Below are positions 1-11,893 of a stretch of 64,000 bases of DNA, piece by piece. The notes below the pieces were generated by a model. The model saw only the letters and a list, made by a program, of their open reading frames with translations, ran no database searches and was not told where the DNA came from. The stretch covers positions 1-64,000 of the forward strand of contig JBAMDO010000276.1 in assembly GCA_037074765.1 (NCBI GenBank), read 5' to 3'. The position numbers and the translations under genes are program-made. Position 1 is the stretch's first letter, and each line of letters starts with the position of its first letter. Origin of the DNA: Mansonella perstans (taxonomy: Eukaryota > Nematoda > Chromadorea > Rhabditida > Onchocercidae).

Positions 1-255
1 CGACTAGCCATACATGTTTCTTAATGAAAACTTCTAAACCTATGTAGCAGTTAGACTCAATAATATGGAAACAAGAAAAAGAATGAAGTGGAGAATCTTA
101 GACATATATACATATAAGTCTGTACATTAAAACTTAATAAGATGTTGGCAGCAAGAACAGAAAATAAATACATGATCATAGAGACATAAAAAACCGCATA
201 ATGCATTTGTCCTACAAAAAAAAAGAACAAGTTAGCTGAAAAGTGAAAAACGCAC

Positions 256-1588
256 TTGCTAATAATAACAGATGGCGCTTTACGCTCATGCTCGATATAC
301 TTGCGCAGCCTCTCGTCTAGAATCAACAACGCGTCATCTTTTTCGACATCTTCCTCATCACTATCACTATCTTCGGAGTCACTAAATCATAAAGAAATAA
401 ATAGCAGATACTGTTTAAAGACCGGTTATATCCGAAGAACATCAAAGCTTGGGTAGAAACAACCTTAAAAGGATTTAATGGACAAGATTAGCGTGGAGTG
501 ATAATAGCTTTTGGACAAGGCTTTGCGATATTTGTATGAGCAATCACACAGTATCACAGGAAAAGGAAAATTACACTGAAAAAATACCTATTCTTGGAAT
601 CCAACACTGATGGACCAGGATCGTTTGAAATGTGGAAATTTTCTAAACGAGCACTAACTTTTTCCATTCTTCGTTTACATAGCGGTCCATCATTCTGTAA
701 CTGTTGACTTTTACCATAACTATACGGAATACGTTGCGATCGCTAAGATATATAAATTCTTATTTTTACACTTTTTTCTCATTAAGAATTCCTATCATTA
801 TACAATTAAACATGAGATAAATCTAAGTATTTCGAAGTGAAACATTTTTAAATAAAACGACTATAAGTGATAAATGAATCGAACTAATTGTAAAGAAAGT
901 TAGAATTTAATAAAGCTATGTATCAACACTAATAAAGAAGCTCTACTTCATAAAATGAACGACGTTTTCGACAATTAATTTTTAAATCTCCAATTTGTAC
1001 ATCTGAACAATTCCTTTCATACTTCGTTCCATGCTCCTCATTAATTTCCATTTCAACCTGTGAATAATGTCATAGAGATTAGGAAGAATATAAAAAATGG
1101 AATATAACAAGAGGAAATAGGCTAGAGAGCAAAAAAAATACCCTTTTCTAGGTATTAATGCAAACAAGTCAAATAGTTCATCTGCAATGAATATATTCAC
1201 ACTTCTAAACTTCATTCATTGAAATATTACAAGTAGATCACTTTGGTTTAATTCCCCTGCCTCTGAATAATATTTCACCACAAGAACTATATTTTTTAAA
1301 TTTATATTCAGGTTATTTTAAAATTATATTTTTAAAAAACTTTTTAAATTATATTCAGAAAATTTTTTATCAATTAAGCATGTTAAAATGTACAAAAGAT
1401 ATTAAAACTATTAAAGTAAAACTATATTAAAATTAAAAATCTACCGTATCTGTGATCATATCCGAAGATAGTTTCTCTCCAAAGCAACAATGATTCGGCT
1501 GGCTCTGATGTGATAAATCTATTGAACAAGGATTTCCATAAAAATTAGTAAATGAATTAAAATAAGCGCCTGATGATGGTGTTGTCAT
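256..1588 (-). CDS. Uncharacterised acidic nuclear-type protein, 5' part (continues past left edge)
   Basis: Three exons join in phase: 1445-1588 (ATG at 1588), 588-742 and 256-381. The last donor is at 255-254, so the rest lies in or beyond the first 250 bases. The start was chosen because an acceptor-like TTTTGTCAG ends four bases before the ATG, a good trans-splice site. The visible protein is about 141 residues: a Ser/Asn/His-rich start, a basic CKRR segment, then an Asp/Ser/Glu acidic cluster followed by LDERLRKYIEHERKAPSVII. I do not recognise the family with certainty. The order basic patch, acidic cluster, then a Leu-Pro/Ala-Pro-Ser-Val-like motif faintly recalls CCDC117-type proteins; that is a guess. 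Confidence 0.6.
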
Positions 1589-2824
1589 CGACCTGACAAA
1601 ACAAGGATAAGCTTATTTCATCGAAAGGATCATTGACCTGATTCCGAAATACTAAACAATAATGGAATAAATAAAATTTCACATATGGGATGAAAAAATC
1701 AAATAAAAAATGAAATTTCTTTAAAAATAATCAAAATAAGAAATAATTCAAATTTCATATGTAGTTTAGGATATTAGTAAATTAAATCACATTATCTATT
1801 GAAAATTATCAACAATTATTCTGCTAGAACAAATTTAAATGCTTAGAATTGTGCAGTGATAAGTGATAAGAAAAGTTCTCCTAGAAACCTAAAATTTAAA
1901 TTTTCAATCAAAAAATGCAAAAGAAACAACTTAACTTCTGCAAACTAAGACACTTTCCTCCTTTGAAAAAAGTTGAGAAATTTTTGAGAAAAGTTCCAAA
2001 TATCTCTCCTTCATAGCGGCCCTCTTTTTCTGTTCTCTTGCGCCTGCTTCTCTCATCAACATTATACTATTTTTATTTCTGCTTGTTCCTCTAACCAAAT
2101 ATTTGCCAAAAATAACAAAATCGAAACTTCAATAAAAATTTCACGAAAGTTCACCACCGCATGAAGGTAAACAAGAAAAAAGCTAATATTCACAATGAAC
2201 ATAACTGGAATATTCGGGCTACTTTCTCATTGATGGTGGATGGCCAAAGAATGGCCAAAGAAGTGAGCAAAAAATATTTTATTTTTAAACTGCCTAGAAA
2301 TAATGCCGGTTCACAGATTTCACACATTTCATTTAAATTTTACGTTTAAATTTTTAAATTTTCACACATTTAAATTTCACAAAATATGAAAACTCAACGA
2401 AATTCACGAAAGTTCACGAAATCGAAATTTATCGCAGATAATCTCTATTAAGGAGAAATTGATCCTGAACTATGCTAGAAATTTTAACGAAAAGTTCTCC
2501 AAAAATGAAAGCTTAAAGGCTTTATAAGTAACCTACAAGAATGAACATTTGGTAGAATGAATAAGGAAATGATTGTTTAGTGTATGGTATCAAACATACT
2601 TAAATATCCTCTGATAGATTGATTGATAAAATAGCAATGCTAATTGTGGAAGGAATAATTTGTGAACTGAAATAAAATTTGAATATTTACAAGAAATCAT
2701 TGAAGTTTGCATTCTAAAATTGTCAATTAACCTATAAATATTGCTCAAAAAAGTTCCACCGTTACTTATTTGATGTATTTTTAACAGGCAGCACGGTTGT
2801 TTGTGATAATATACTGGTAACAAA
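1589..2824. other. Intergenic region between divergent genes
   Basis: This is the probable shared 5' region of the minus gene starting at 1588 and the plus gene starting at 2825. It is AT-rich, with several short AAATTTCACGAAAGTTCAC-like imperfect repeats around 2130-2420. An open frame at 2161-2349 has no splice context or recognisable content. I see no clear promoter motif. Confidence 0.5.
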
Positions 2825-5100
2825 ATGTCAGTGATTGCAATTTTTGTTCTGCTGCTTATTGCAGCTTTTGCGTATTTTAACATTGCCAAGGTAAAGTTAA
2901 TGAATTATGTTTGCTTTTTATCAAACTTTGCTTCAATAATTATTATCTGGGCTCTAACTTTAGATAATACTGAAAAGTTCGATATTTTTTTATCTTTTTT
3001 CATTTTTCATTTAGATATCTTTTTATAAGTTACCGCTGGGCTTTTTTTTTTGACAGAATTACCATGCAATTTCTAGATGATTTGACAAGTTTTTGTGACT
3101 AAAGCCAATCTAACCAATCGTTTGATAAAATAGTACAATTAGAGTTTCTATTAACAAGATTCCTGAGATGAGGTCATGTTCGAGAGCCTGAGGTGAGGTC
3201 ATGTTCGAGAAGTGAATGACAATACTTCAGTGTAATGAATCGTAAAATGAATAATCTCTCATTTTATTTATTAGTTTATGAACTCTCTGAATTTTTATTC
3301 GATGGATCAACCAATATTTCACAGAAAGGATATTTCATAACTACTGAATCTGAATTATTTAGCTTCGACGCGAGGCTGAAGAGATCAAGTCAGAAGATAT
3401 TGCAGCAGCTCCTGTTGTGATGAAAGAGGTGTTTATACAGTATTTGTTAAATTAAATTAAATTGAAGGCAATTGACTTTTCCGTACTTTTCAGCAGATGC
3501 TTATTTTGATCTTGGCCACTTGTCTTTTTCCTCAATATTTTTTTGAAAAATGCGCTTTAACAGCAAGAAAGACATTGCTCATTCGCTTATATACAGCTTA
3601 AAATTTTTTCAGCAGATTGCACCAGAGGAATCCGAAGAATCAGCACCGTCAGCACCGTCAGCACCGTCAGCACCGTCAGCACCGTCAGCACCGTCAGCAC
3701 CGTCAGAACCGTCAGCACCGTCAGAACCGCCTGCTGAATCACCACTTCCCCCTCCACCTCCACCTCCAGCTCCACCGACACCGACACCGCCACCACCACC
3801 GCCATCAACTCCATTGCTAGCATCTGAACCGCCGACATCCACGTCGTCAGCACCACCGTCACTACAACCCTCATCATCAGCAACATCTGAACTGCCCTCT
3901 TCGCTTCCATCACCATCTGTTCCAGCGGAACCTTCTCTACAAACACTAGAACCAACCCCATCTCCTGCTCCAACACTCGCAGAGTCTGAACCACCGAAAA
4001 TATCGGACCAATCATCTAAAGCAAGTGTACCGACTACGTTATCGACAATTGATGCACAAACTGCAAAGACGCCAGAAGTTTTGGCCTCGTCACCAATTGA
4101 CGCACGTACTGCAAAGGTAAAAGTAATTTTCCAAATTTGAAAATGTAACTTGAAATTCATATTAAAGAATTGAAAATTCATATTTCGGTACTTTATTTTA
4201 TTTGGATTTTAGGAATTTCTCGCACCCACGCCTGTTATATCAGCAAGCGGTTCACAAAGGTTTTGTTCATGTGTTTATGTCGAATATGCATTCCTAAGCG
4301 ATATGTTTATTGGGAAACCAATATGTGAAATTTCATGATTAAATTTAATCATGAATTTGAGATGAAATTTGACGATCTTTAAATGCTTTTGTTAACAGAC
4401 AGTGGTAAAAGAATATAAGTAAATTAAACTGCAGTGGGTCGATGGCAAAGGGTGAAACGTCTTCAACAACTCCTAGCGCTCCATCTCCAGAATCGAAAGA
4501 TAAAGATAAGCCTAAGAAAAAAAAGAAAAGTGAGCTTTATTTTTAATTCTTTCTATTTCTTTTTGTGAAAAGAGAAAGAGAGCAGTCAATTTGTTTTTCG
4601 CTTTGAGAATTTGAGGTAAAATTTGGAGTTCGCATTTTCATAATGTTTAAAAACGATTGTCAAACTTTCATGTATTAAGTAATCTTTTTTTTACAGGCAA
4701 GAAAAAGAAAGGATCCAGAAAAGGTATATTTCAGATAATTCTTTATACTATCTGTTGTAACTAGTTATAACCAGTGAATCTTGTGATTTGCTCAAAGGAG
4801 AAAGTTATTAGTTGGATTCTTAAGTATAAATTCTTCAATTATGTTCTATTCTCGTTGCATATATTCGATAAGCAATTATTGAGAATAATTAAAATCTCAG
4901 TTATCAAATTAACATCAACTATTAGTTCACTTGTAATTAATTATTGAAAATTTCAGGCAAAAAGAAGGTATGAACGATTGATGCAAAGAGCGAAGAATCT
5001 TTTTTTTTTATTTCCTTATGAACAGAAACTGATCTACATTCCCGCTTATAAATCAATAAAAATTGCTCCCGAAAAGCTTGCCTCTTTAAAAAAAAGCTAA
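2825..5100 (+). CDS. Single-pass membrane protein with Ala-Pro-Ser repeats and Lys-rich tail
   Basis: Eight exons join in phase to 296 residues: 2825-2890, 3363-3428, 3613-4116, 4213-4259, 4435-4529, 4697-4723, 4957-4967 and 5026-5100. Residues 4-18 are a hydrophobic segment right at the N terminus, followed by K and LRRE, which suggests a signal anchor with a cytoplasmic tail. Residues about 54-83 are ten Ser-Ala/Glu-Pro triplets (bases 3640-3729), then runs of proline and a long Ser/Thr/Pro stretch. The C-terminal quarter is lysine-rich (KDKDKPKKKKK and similar), ending LASLKKS. The 27-nt and 11-nt exons are tiny but keep phase. I recognise no family. It could be a nematode-specific membrane or cortical adaptor; function unknown. 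Confidence 0.72.
3640..3729 (+). repeat. 9-bp coding tandem repeat (TCAGCACCG), ten units
   Basis: Ten in-frame 9-bp units code Ser-Ala-Pro, two of them Ser-Glu-Pro through a GCA to GAA change. Because the period is a multiple of three, several other frames on both strands also stay open here; those are shadows. The near-identity of the units points to recent expansion. Confidence 0.95.
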
Positions 5101-5214
5101 AATTGGAATAGTCTAGCAATCTCTCTTGAAAATTCTTGTTCATATAAGGGTTCAGCGGAGAATGGAAATAAAATTACATCATATTACAGTGCAGTATGTA
5201 TGAGAGAAGTGATG

Positions 5215-5380
5215 AGGATAGTGATTTGATAGGATATTGATTCTAGAGCACAGGATAGTGATTCTAATTTCAAAGCATAGTAATTTCAAAGGATAGTGAT
5301 TCTAACTTCACAGGATGGTGATTCTAATTTCACAGCATAGTGATTCTAATTTCAAAGAGTGATTCTAATTTCACAGGATA
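5215..5380. repeat. Minisatellite, about 22-bp unit
   Basis: About eight imperfect copies of AGGATAGTGATTCTAATTTC plus two or so bases lie head to tail, with shortened copies at the fourth and eighth units. It lies between the 3' end of the Ala-Pro-Ser gene and the tRNA. No coding potential is seen. Confidence 0.9.
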
Positions 5381-5565
5381 TTTTCATGTGAAAAAAAAGA
5401 GAGTTGTCCTATATTACCTGTGTGGTACTTTATATTCAGTTACTACTTATTAACAAGTTTCGATTTCTGGATATACAGGAAAATACAATTAGCTTATATA
5501 AAACATAATTCTTTAATTTAGAATTTTCTCTTTCCTCTAGTTTCTGATAAGACATGTTGCTATCT

Positions 5566-5637
5566 GGTCCTGTGGTGTAGCGGTTATCACGTCTGCTTCA
5601 CACGCAGAAGGTCGCCGGTTCGATCCCGGCCAGGACC
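5566..5637 (+). tRNA. tRNA-Val (anticodon CAC)
   Basis: The 72-base gene folds as a full cloverleaf. The acceptor stem is GGTCCTG with CAGGACC. A TAGCGGTTATCAC D-arm region is followed by an anticodon stem TCTGC/GCAGA around loop TTCACAC, giving anticodon CAC. The T arm is GCCGG-TTCGATC-CCGGC. Box A (TAGCGGTTATC) and box B (GGTTCGATCCC) are intact, so it should be transcribed by RNA polymerase III. There is no intron. The anticodon reads GTG valine codons. Confidence 0.97.
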
Positions 5638-6289
5638 TAAATGTCGCACATCAATTCTGGTGAGGCGGATGCATTGTTTTCATCATCATCATAGCTGATG
5701 CTGCGACGGAATAAGAGAACTTTTGTTTTCAAAATATTACAGGTCAGGCAATGCTGATTGTTAGATTCTGATTGTAGGGCACTGTCATTAATTTGGGAAT
5801 ATTTTACATCGAACCAATGCCTGATATTTTGGAACTTGAAACTATCATAGGACCGAAGTGCAGGACAGAGACATCCGTCAGTGGCGACTAAGCCTAAATT
5901 TAACCATGGCTTTATTTAGACTTCAAAATTTATTAAAAAAATGGCATAATGATTAAGTTGAAAGCTGTCATTCACAACAGTGATACTACATTATCATTCC
6001 TCTGCCATACAATCAGCAGGATTTCAGAAAAATGTTAAAATTAGTATGCATTATACAAATTGATTGGAATAGTATAAAGGGATTAATCAATTATACCTTA
6101 TTCTGATTTGTGCAGGCCAACTTCTGAAATGCCAGTAATAGACTCATAGAGAATACCTTTACATAAATAGGAATGGTAATGAGCTATTTTTTCTAGGCTT
6201 TTGAGCCATATTAAAAATCCATCTAGTTTCTGAATACTGCCTAAAAATGTTTAACCTTCCTTGATAGCGTAATCTTTTTATCATCTGAG
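5638..6289. other. Intergenic region upstream of a retroelement relic
   Basis: No gene is seen. Possible leader or terminal-repeat remains of the following Pao/BEL relic could lie here, but I could not define matching terminal repeats. Confidence 0.4.
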
Positions 6290-8140
6290 AATTCCTCTAT
6301 CAAATTCGGAGACGTCGCAAAGAAAGGAAGAAGCCAAATATGCAGAAATAACCAATGACGATATTTTAAAATTAATTATTAACAATAAACAAATCATCAT
6401 AGCTTTAACCATATACAAGGACAACACCGAATCAATACTTCAAAGTCTAGCGCAGAGTGATAAGAATAAGGAAACTACCCAAAATTCTCATCAAACAGCA
6501 TGTCGTCCAGCAGTAAATTTACCACAGTTATCACTACCGATATGGTGGTGACCCCAAAGCTTGGATAGAATTCTCGATGCTTCAGAAAAACAAAAAGTTT
6601 TTTACTCCTTAAAAATATCAGACATACAAAAACTAAATTATTTAATCTCTTGCCTAAAAGAAAACGCCCCACAAGTCATGAGATGTTATGATAAGGCCCC
6701 TGAAAATTATAAAATTCTAAAAGAAATATTGACGAAAAATTTGGTCGATCCTCTACCATGAGAAAATCGCTTTACAATGAGCTCACTTCCACAAAACGAA
6801 ACGATCGGAATTGGAAATCAACAGCCGAAAAAGTGGAAAAAGTGCGCAGAGAACTAGAAGAAATAAATAAAAATCTAGAGTATCCTACATCGAGATCGCG
6901 GGTCGAATCTAAATTAGCTGAGCTAGCTATTGGATAAGGTTTATCAACAAAAAGAAGAAGATGAACAATGTCGATAATAAAACAGTTTTTCAGAAAATCA
7001 ATTAATAGAAGCGATGAAATTATGGAAAATCCTCAAATAATAGAAATCGAAGAAATCCAATCAAATACAATCGCAACCTAATTATTCGAAGAGAGACTTC
7101 CGCGCTGACCACAATCAAGCAATCAAAACAAAAATTAGCTAGCAATATGGCTTCAGCTGTAAAGAACTAATCGAATCAGAAGGGCCTAAAGTCATCAAAG
7201 AAAAAAGTAAGAAAAGAATATCTCGCATTCTCTGCAACAAAGATGACTGGGACAACAAGTGCCATATTTATTCTACGATCAAGCAGCAATTGAAGAAAAT
7301 CAATGCCTGTTTAACTTGTTTCAGGACTGGACATAATGAAGCTGATTTCAAAAAATATTGTAAGCTGCTTTTACATAAAAAATATACAATAGCATCCTAT
7401 GCACTATCATGGATTGGTCGAAGTATCACCACCCATTACAAACAAAAATGGATTTTATAATCTTAGAAGTTAAATCTGATTTAGTCATAGGAACTGTTGA
7501 ATTACTCATCTAAAAAAGGCTCAACGTTGAATTTGGGATTTATTCTGCTGCACACCAATTATAGCAGGATCAGAAAACCGAAGCGAATTTCTATTTTGGT
7601 AGTTTAAAATTGAATAAATGTGGTGGCAATGTTTATATTTTTTTACACGATTCAAAACCTCCATTGTCCCTTATAAATCTTTGTTAATTTTCCTTTTTAT
7701 CTCATCCCTAAATCATGCTTTCGGTAGTGGACAAAGCACTCATTATAAGAATCAAATTCATACTCCCAAATTACCAATCAGTAACCCTTTCTTTTTATGC
7801 TTGTAAAAGTGCCATCTTTATTTATTTTTCAACTATTTAAGACCACACCCAAACCTTTGTTGTGTGCTTATCAATGTTACTATAAATGGAATTCACCCTT
7901 TGGGTTTCAATTCCAATTTTTGCGCATCACGCTGTCCGCTTCCAACGTTTCATCAAGCGTGGCGTTCCATTAACACTCAACACAGCGATTAATCTCATAG
8001 CAACGGCCTGGCGCAATCAACATTCCTCAAACCGCCCAAGAATTCAACGCCCATCGGAGTGGACTCCATCCCGACCGATCGCTTATAACGAACTCCAGTC
8101 TAATAGATCATTTGAATTTTATACGTCTTCATTTCCATGA
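6290..8140 (+). mobile_element. Decayed Pao/BEL-type LTR retrotransposon relic
   Basis: The frames are broken by many stops and shifts but retain element-specific text. At 6510-6761 a gag-like segment reads LPQLSLP, then SDIQKLNYLISCLKENAP and CYDKAPENYKILKEIL, as in Pao/BEL gag (DUF1759). At about 7225-7370 a zinc-knuckle region reads CNKDDWDNKCHIYST, then CLTCFRTGH. Around 7460-7510 a KSDLVIG-like stretch follows, and at 7920-8030 an integrase-like RFIKRGVP and AINLI. Reverse transcriptase is not found. The copy is clearly dead: no long frame, no recognisable terminal repeats, and several domains deleted. The family is fairly sure; the exact borders are not. Confidence 0.72.
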
Positions 8141-9898
8141 CAACAGGAAGCAGTAATACGAATGAATTGTGCCACTCTCACACGTCAACATAGTAAAAAT
8201 CCACCAGGTGAAATGTGTTCCAGACATAGATCGATTTTGGAAATGACAATATTTTGGTATTTAAGAACAGCCCAATAGACAAATATGATAAACAAGGATT
8301 GAAGCAATTTAAGAAAAATACTAAACAAAATAGCAGATATTAAGTACGCTGGAAGAAGTCTAGAGAAAAACTAAGTAACAATTATAGCTTATGTTTGGGC
8401 TACATACGAATCCTTTTATTGACAACTTCAATTCCATGAAATTTACAAAAATATGATGAAATAATCAAGATCGGGCATAATCGAGTATGTGCAGTTACAG
8501 ATGGATCAGAATGGATTCATTATCTGCCCATCACGATATTTATAACCAAGGTAAGGTCACAACCAAGCTAAGAATTGTTTGCCTACGACGCTTCAGCACA
8601 TTTGAATGAAATGAAAAATTTGAATGAAGTTTTATATTGTGAACCAATCATACTTTCAGATCTTGTGGGTGTACTGTTACATTTCCGAATAAGGAAAGGA
8701 GTAATAAACCAGTATTGCATTTTTACAAGTATAATTACATCCTTTAGACAGGAATCGTGCTTGATTTCTTTTTTACAAATATAATTACATCCTTTAGATA
8801 GGAATCGTGCTTGATTTCTTTGGCTAACGAATACTAAAAAAAAATATAAAACATTATCGCCTCAGTGGTTTTTTTTTTTGGGGCGATTGTCGAAAAAAAT
8901 AATTTGTATCACATAATTGTATCACAAAATTATTTGGCCCAAATCATGCAGTTTTGCATTTACTATTTATTTCATCAAATAACAGGCCTTTTCCCATGCC
9001 TAAGTTCATGAATCAGCTATCTAATCTTTTAAAGCGTCTCATTGTATTTTTTGTCTGATTTATGTACATCTGGCAAAATAATTCATATGCAGTTCCCTTA
9101 TATAAAAAAGTCAGTCTTTTACGTAAATTTCCCCTGTAACTGTGAAAATATTTTGAGTTTGTAAAGATCTTCTGTCTGATTGTCAAAAAAAATCTCTTAT
9201 TAACAATAAAAAATTCTAACACAGTTCATCCAATCCGATTCATTTGCACTTAGTTTTGTACCAGTTTAGCGTCCGACTTCTGGCAAAACAAGCATTACTA
9301 CCAAATGATCGGAAAATTATATCTTAAGTCTATCAAGCTTTTTTGCAGGAACAATGGCAAAAATCAAAGGTAACAATGCAACAGAGCGATCCTCTCGTAG
9401 TTTATGGTCATTTTGAGCTTGTGAGAGTACAACTTTTAAAGTGAGGTTTTTATTTTGAACTGCATGATGGTGCCAGAACAAAATCAGAAACATAAAAAAT
9501 TTGACAAAAAAATGGTTATTAGGAAATAATACATATATTATATACAGTAAAATTAGTATAATTTTTGAGATCATAAAAAACTTTTGGAAGATTTGAAAAA
9601 TTATCAGAAACGGAAACAAACTATAGAAAATGAAATGGCACTCAGAAAAGTCAGTCATGTTGCTAGGAAACGCTTTAATACTGTTAATCACTATAGTACA
9701 ATCTATCTTAGCACTTCTCCATTGATAAAGCGCAATAGGTTAACCGTTTGCATGGATAAAGCTATGCCTCTAGTATAATGAAAAATCATACCAGAAAAGA
9801 TAGGAAATATCACAATACCGAATACTGAAATTTCAAAAACAGTAAATCGAAAAAAAGAAATACTTTTCAAATAATCAGCAAAATTTATTAGGAATAAA
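8141..9898. other. Intergenic region with scattered low-complexity sequence
   Basis: Apart from the 50-bp tandem duplication (separate entry), no gene is supported. The frames at 9013-9222, 9317-9691 and 9584-9778 overlap each other on opposite strands, lack splice context and look like chance. Confidence 0.5.
8721..8820. repeat. Tandem duplication, 50-bp unit x2
   Basis: Bases 8721-8770 and 8771-8820 are copies differing at two positions (AAGT/AAAT and GACA/GATA). This is a recent duplication in non-coding DNA. Confidence 0.95.
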
Positions 9899-11198
9899 TT
9901 AATACAGTGAAGTTTTCTTCATTACAGTGTAAAAATCATCTTCGCAGACATTACCACTGCCATGGGTATCAGCTTCCAAAATCATTTCCTACAAATATAA
10001 AACTGAAACTAGAGGAACAGTAATCTGCTTAGCAGTTTGCTTGCCAGATGAGCAATAAGAAATCCAACCAATCAGCGATCGTTTGAGCATGTCAGTAATA
10101 TTCAGGTATTAACATCCAATTTCTACAGTCATCTATTAGTATGAAAAGTAATCAGAAAAATAATATTCTTTAATATACAAGACACAGTTTGCAATATTGA
10201 TCTGTCTAACTATTGGTTACAATAGTGGAGAGTTATTTTAATAACAGGTAAAAAGTATATATGAGCAGAGTCAAGCTGTTTATTATAAAACGATTGATTT
10301 GGATTCTTGAAGTGCACTTTTAAAACGTATATAAATATTGCTTTTTAATTGTCAACGATGACTAAGAACTTCTAGAGAAATTCTAAAAGATTATTATCGA
10401 ATAGAAAACTGAAGCGATTTCTGATTACAGGATTAAATTAACCTACTTTTAGTTGCTCTTCTGGTATTGTTTCACCCAATTCTTCAGCAACTCTTCGCAA
10501 ATCATCAACTGTGATATACCCTTTGGAATCAGAATCGAACAACTCAAAAGCAGCATGCATTTCTCTGATTCCATTACGTTCATCTAATTTTTCGCTTAAC
10601 AAATCATTCAGTTCTTTAAGTGTAACTTTATCTGAAATAACGAAAAAAAAAATACAGTAAATCCAGCAAATTTATAGAAGTTTAATATCAAAATATTTCA
10701 CCATTATCACAATCTTCCGAAAAAAAAGGAAACCAAGGAATGCCAAATCACTATCGACTGCAGATCGGAAAGTACACAAATCCTTTAAAATTCAATTTTA
10801 TAGATTACATTACTGACCCAAAATAAAAAGTACCTTTTTGTTGATTTCCATTTTCTTCAATTTTTGCTGTTAAAATTTTTATTTCATCATTTCGCGGCTC
10901 AAAACCAAGTGATCGAAGAATTGTCTGAAATAAAAACGATTCATCTCCATAATCTTAATAGCCATTTTCATCATTAAATTTTCACAAATGCTATTTTTAT
11001 TTTCAAAAAAAAAATCGATAATGCTATCGCTCTTATAGAGTATCAATAAAAAAATCTAACTTTAAGATTTTTGATGGATGTTGTTCCAGTTCCTTCTGGA
11101 TCACATTTTGAAAATGCTTCTTGCAATTCTCGCCGTGAATATTCACTGATCGTTTGCTGAGATGCTGTCGTACATTGCAAACCGACGACATTAGCCAT
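9899..11198 (-). CDS. Centrin (caltractin) family EF-hand protein
   Basis: Four exons join in phase: 11061-11198, 10834-10924, 10447-10631 and 9899-9988, giving 167 residues, the usual centrin length. The C terminus, MKKTSLY, is the hallmark end of centrins, and FELFDSDSKGYITVDDLRRV matches the third centrin EF-hand. Hand 1 (residues 33-44, DPEGTGTTSIKN) and hand 2 lack the usual acidic ligands. Hand 3 (109-120) is near canonical with Asp at position 12. Hand 4 (145-156, DTHGSGNVCEDD) has His at position 3. Calcium binding is therefore probably limited to the C-terminal half. Centrins act at centrioles, basal bodies and in nuclear excision repair; the sequence cannot say which. Its start lies about 700 bp from the divergent EEF2KMT gene. 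Confidence 0.88.
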
Positions 11199-11893
11199 AA
11201 CTGCTAACAGCAACTAATTTTTGTTTTCGTTCGTAACTATGAATTAAATTGATTTAATTTATTAAGGAGAAAGAAAGGTCAAGAAAGGAAGAGAAAGAGA
11301 GAGAGGTACCTGTAAATTATTTGACCTAGCCATCTCTACATTGACCCAATAACATTTTCCCTTTTCCTAACTTTTCACAATAAAATAACCAAAAACAAAT
11401 AATTAAAAAAAAAAAAAACAAAAAAAATTTTTTTTTTCACATAAAAATAACCAAAAAAAAAAATTTTCACATAAAATAATAAAAAAAAATGCTTAAAAAA
11501 ATAAGTAATTTATTTTTGTGCAATAAATATAAGAATTTGTAATAAAATGAAACAGAATGAAATTTAATACATTTAATCAAAATTAAGAAAATAAAATTGA
11601 AATTAAAGTGTGACTAAATTTCTCATACAAAAATAAACAACAATGAATAGCAATGATTCCTACCAAGCAACTGATGATTCTATTCAATTCCGCAACCACC
11701 TTGTGTGTCTTATTAAAAATATTCCGTCAAAGTGACGAAACGCTGATTCCTTTGCTACTTTGCTTTTTTGGGATGCACTCATTACAAATCTACGTCTCAG
11801 TAAGGTAACTTATCAGTCTTCAAGTGTATTTTGTTTCACGTTAATTGAATTATTTGCTACTGTTAAGAAGTTAGAACTTATTCATTGAACTTC
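11199..11893. promoter_or_regulatory. Shared upstream region of centrin and EEF2KMT genes
   Basis: About 0.7 kb separates two divergent start codons, so both promoters probably lie here. It contains a purine tract (11270-11306, GAAAGA-like) and long A/T homopolymer stretches (11400-11490) that may be nucleosome-poor. No specific factor site is recognised. Confidence 0.45.

Noticed and set aside
2161..2349. 62-codon frame upstream of the Ala-Pro-Ser gene
   Set aside because: No splice context, no family resemblance, low-complexity Lys/Asn content.
3587..4181. Long open frames on the minus strand and in another plus frame over the Ser-Ala-Pro array
   Set aside because: The 9-bp period keeps other frames open; only the frame joined in phase to exons on both sides gives a coherent protein.
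4333..4354. 22-bp perfect palindrome TCATGATTAAA and its mirror
   Set aside because: Short AT-rich palindrome inside an intron; expected by chance at this composition.
9317..9778. Overlapping frames on both strands after the retroelement
   Set aside because: They shadow each other and show Phe/Ile/Leu-rich chance composition.
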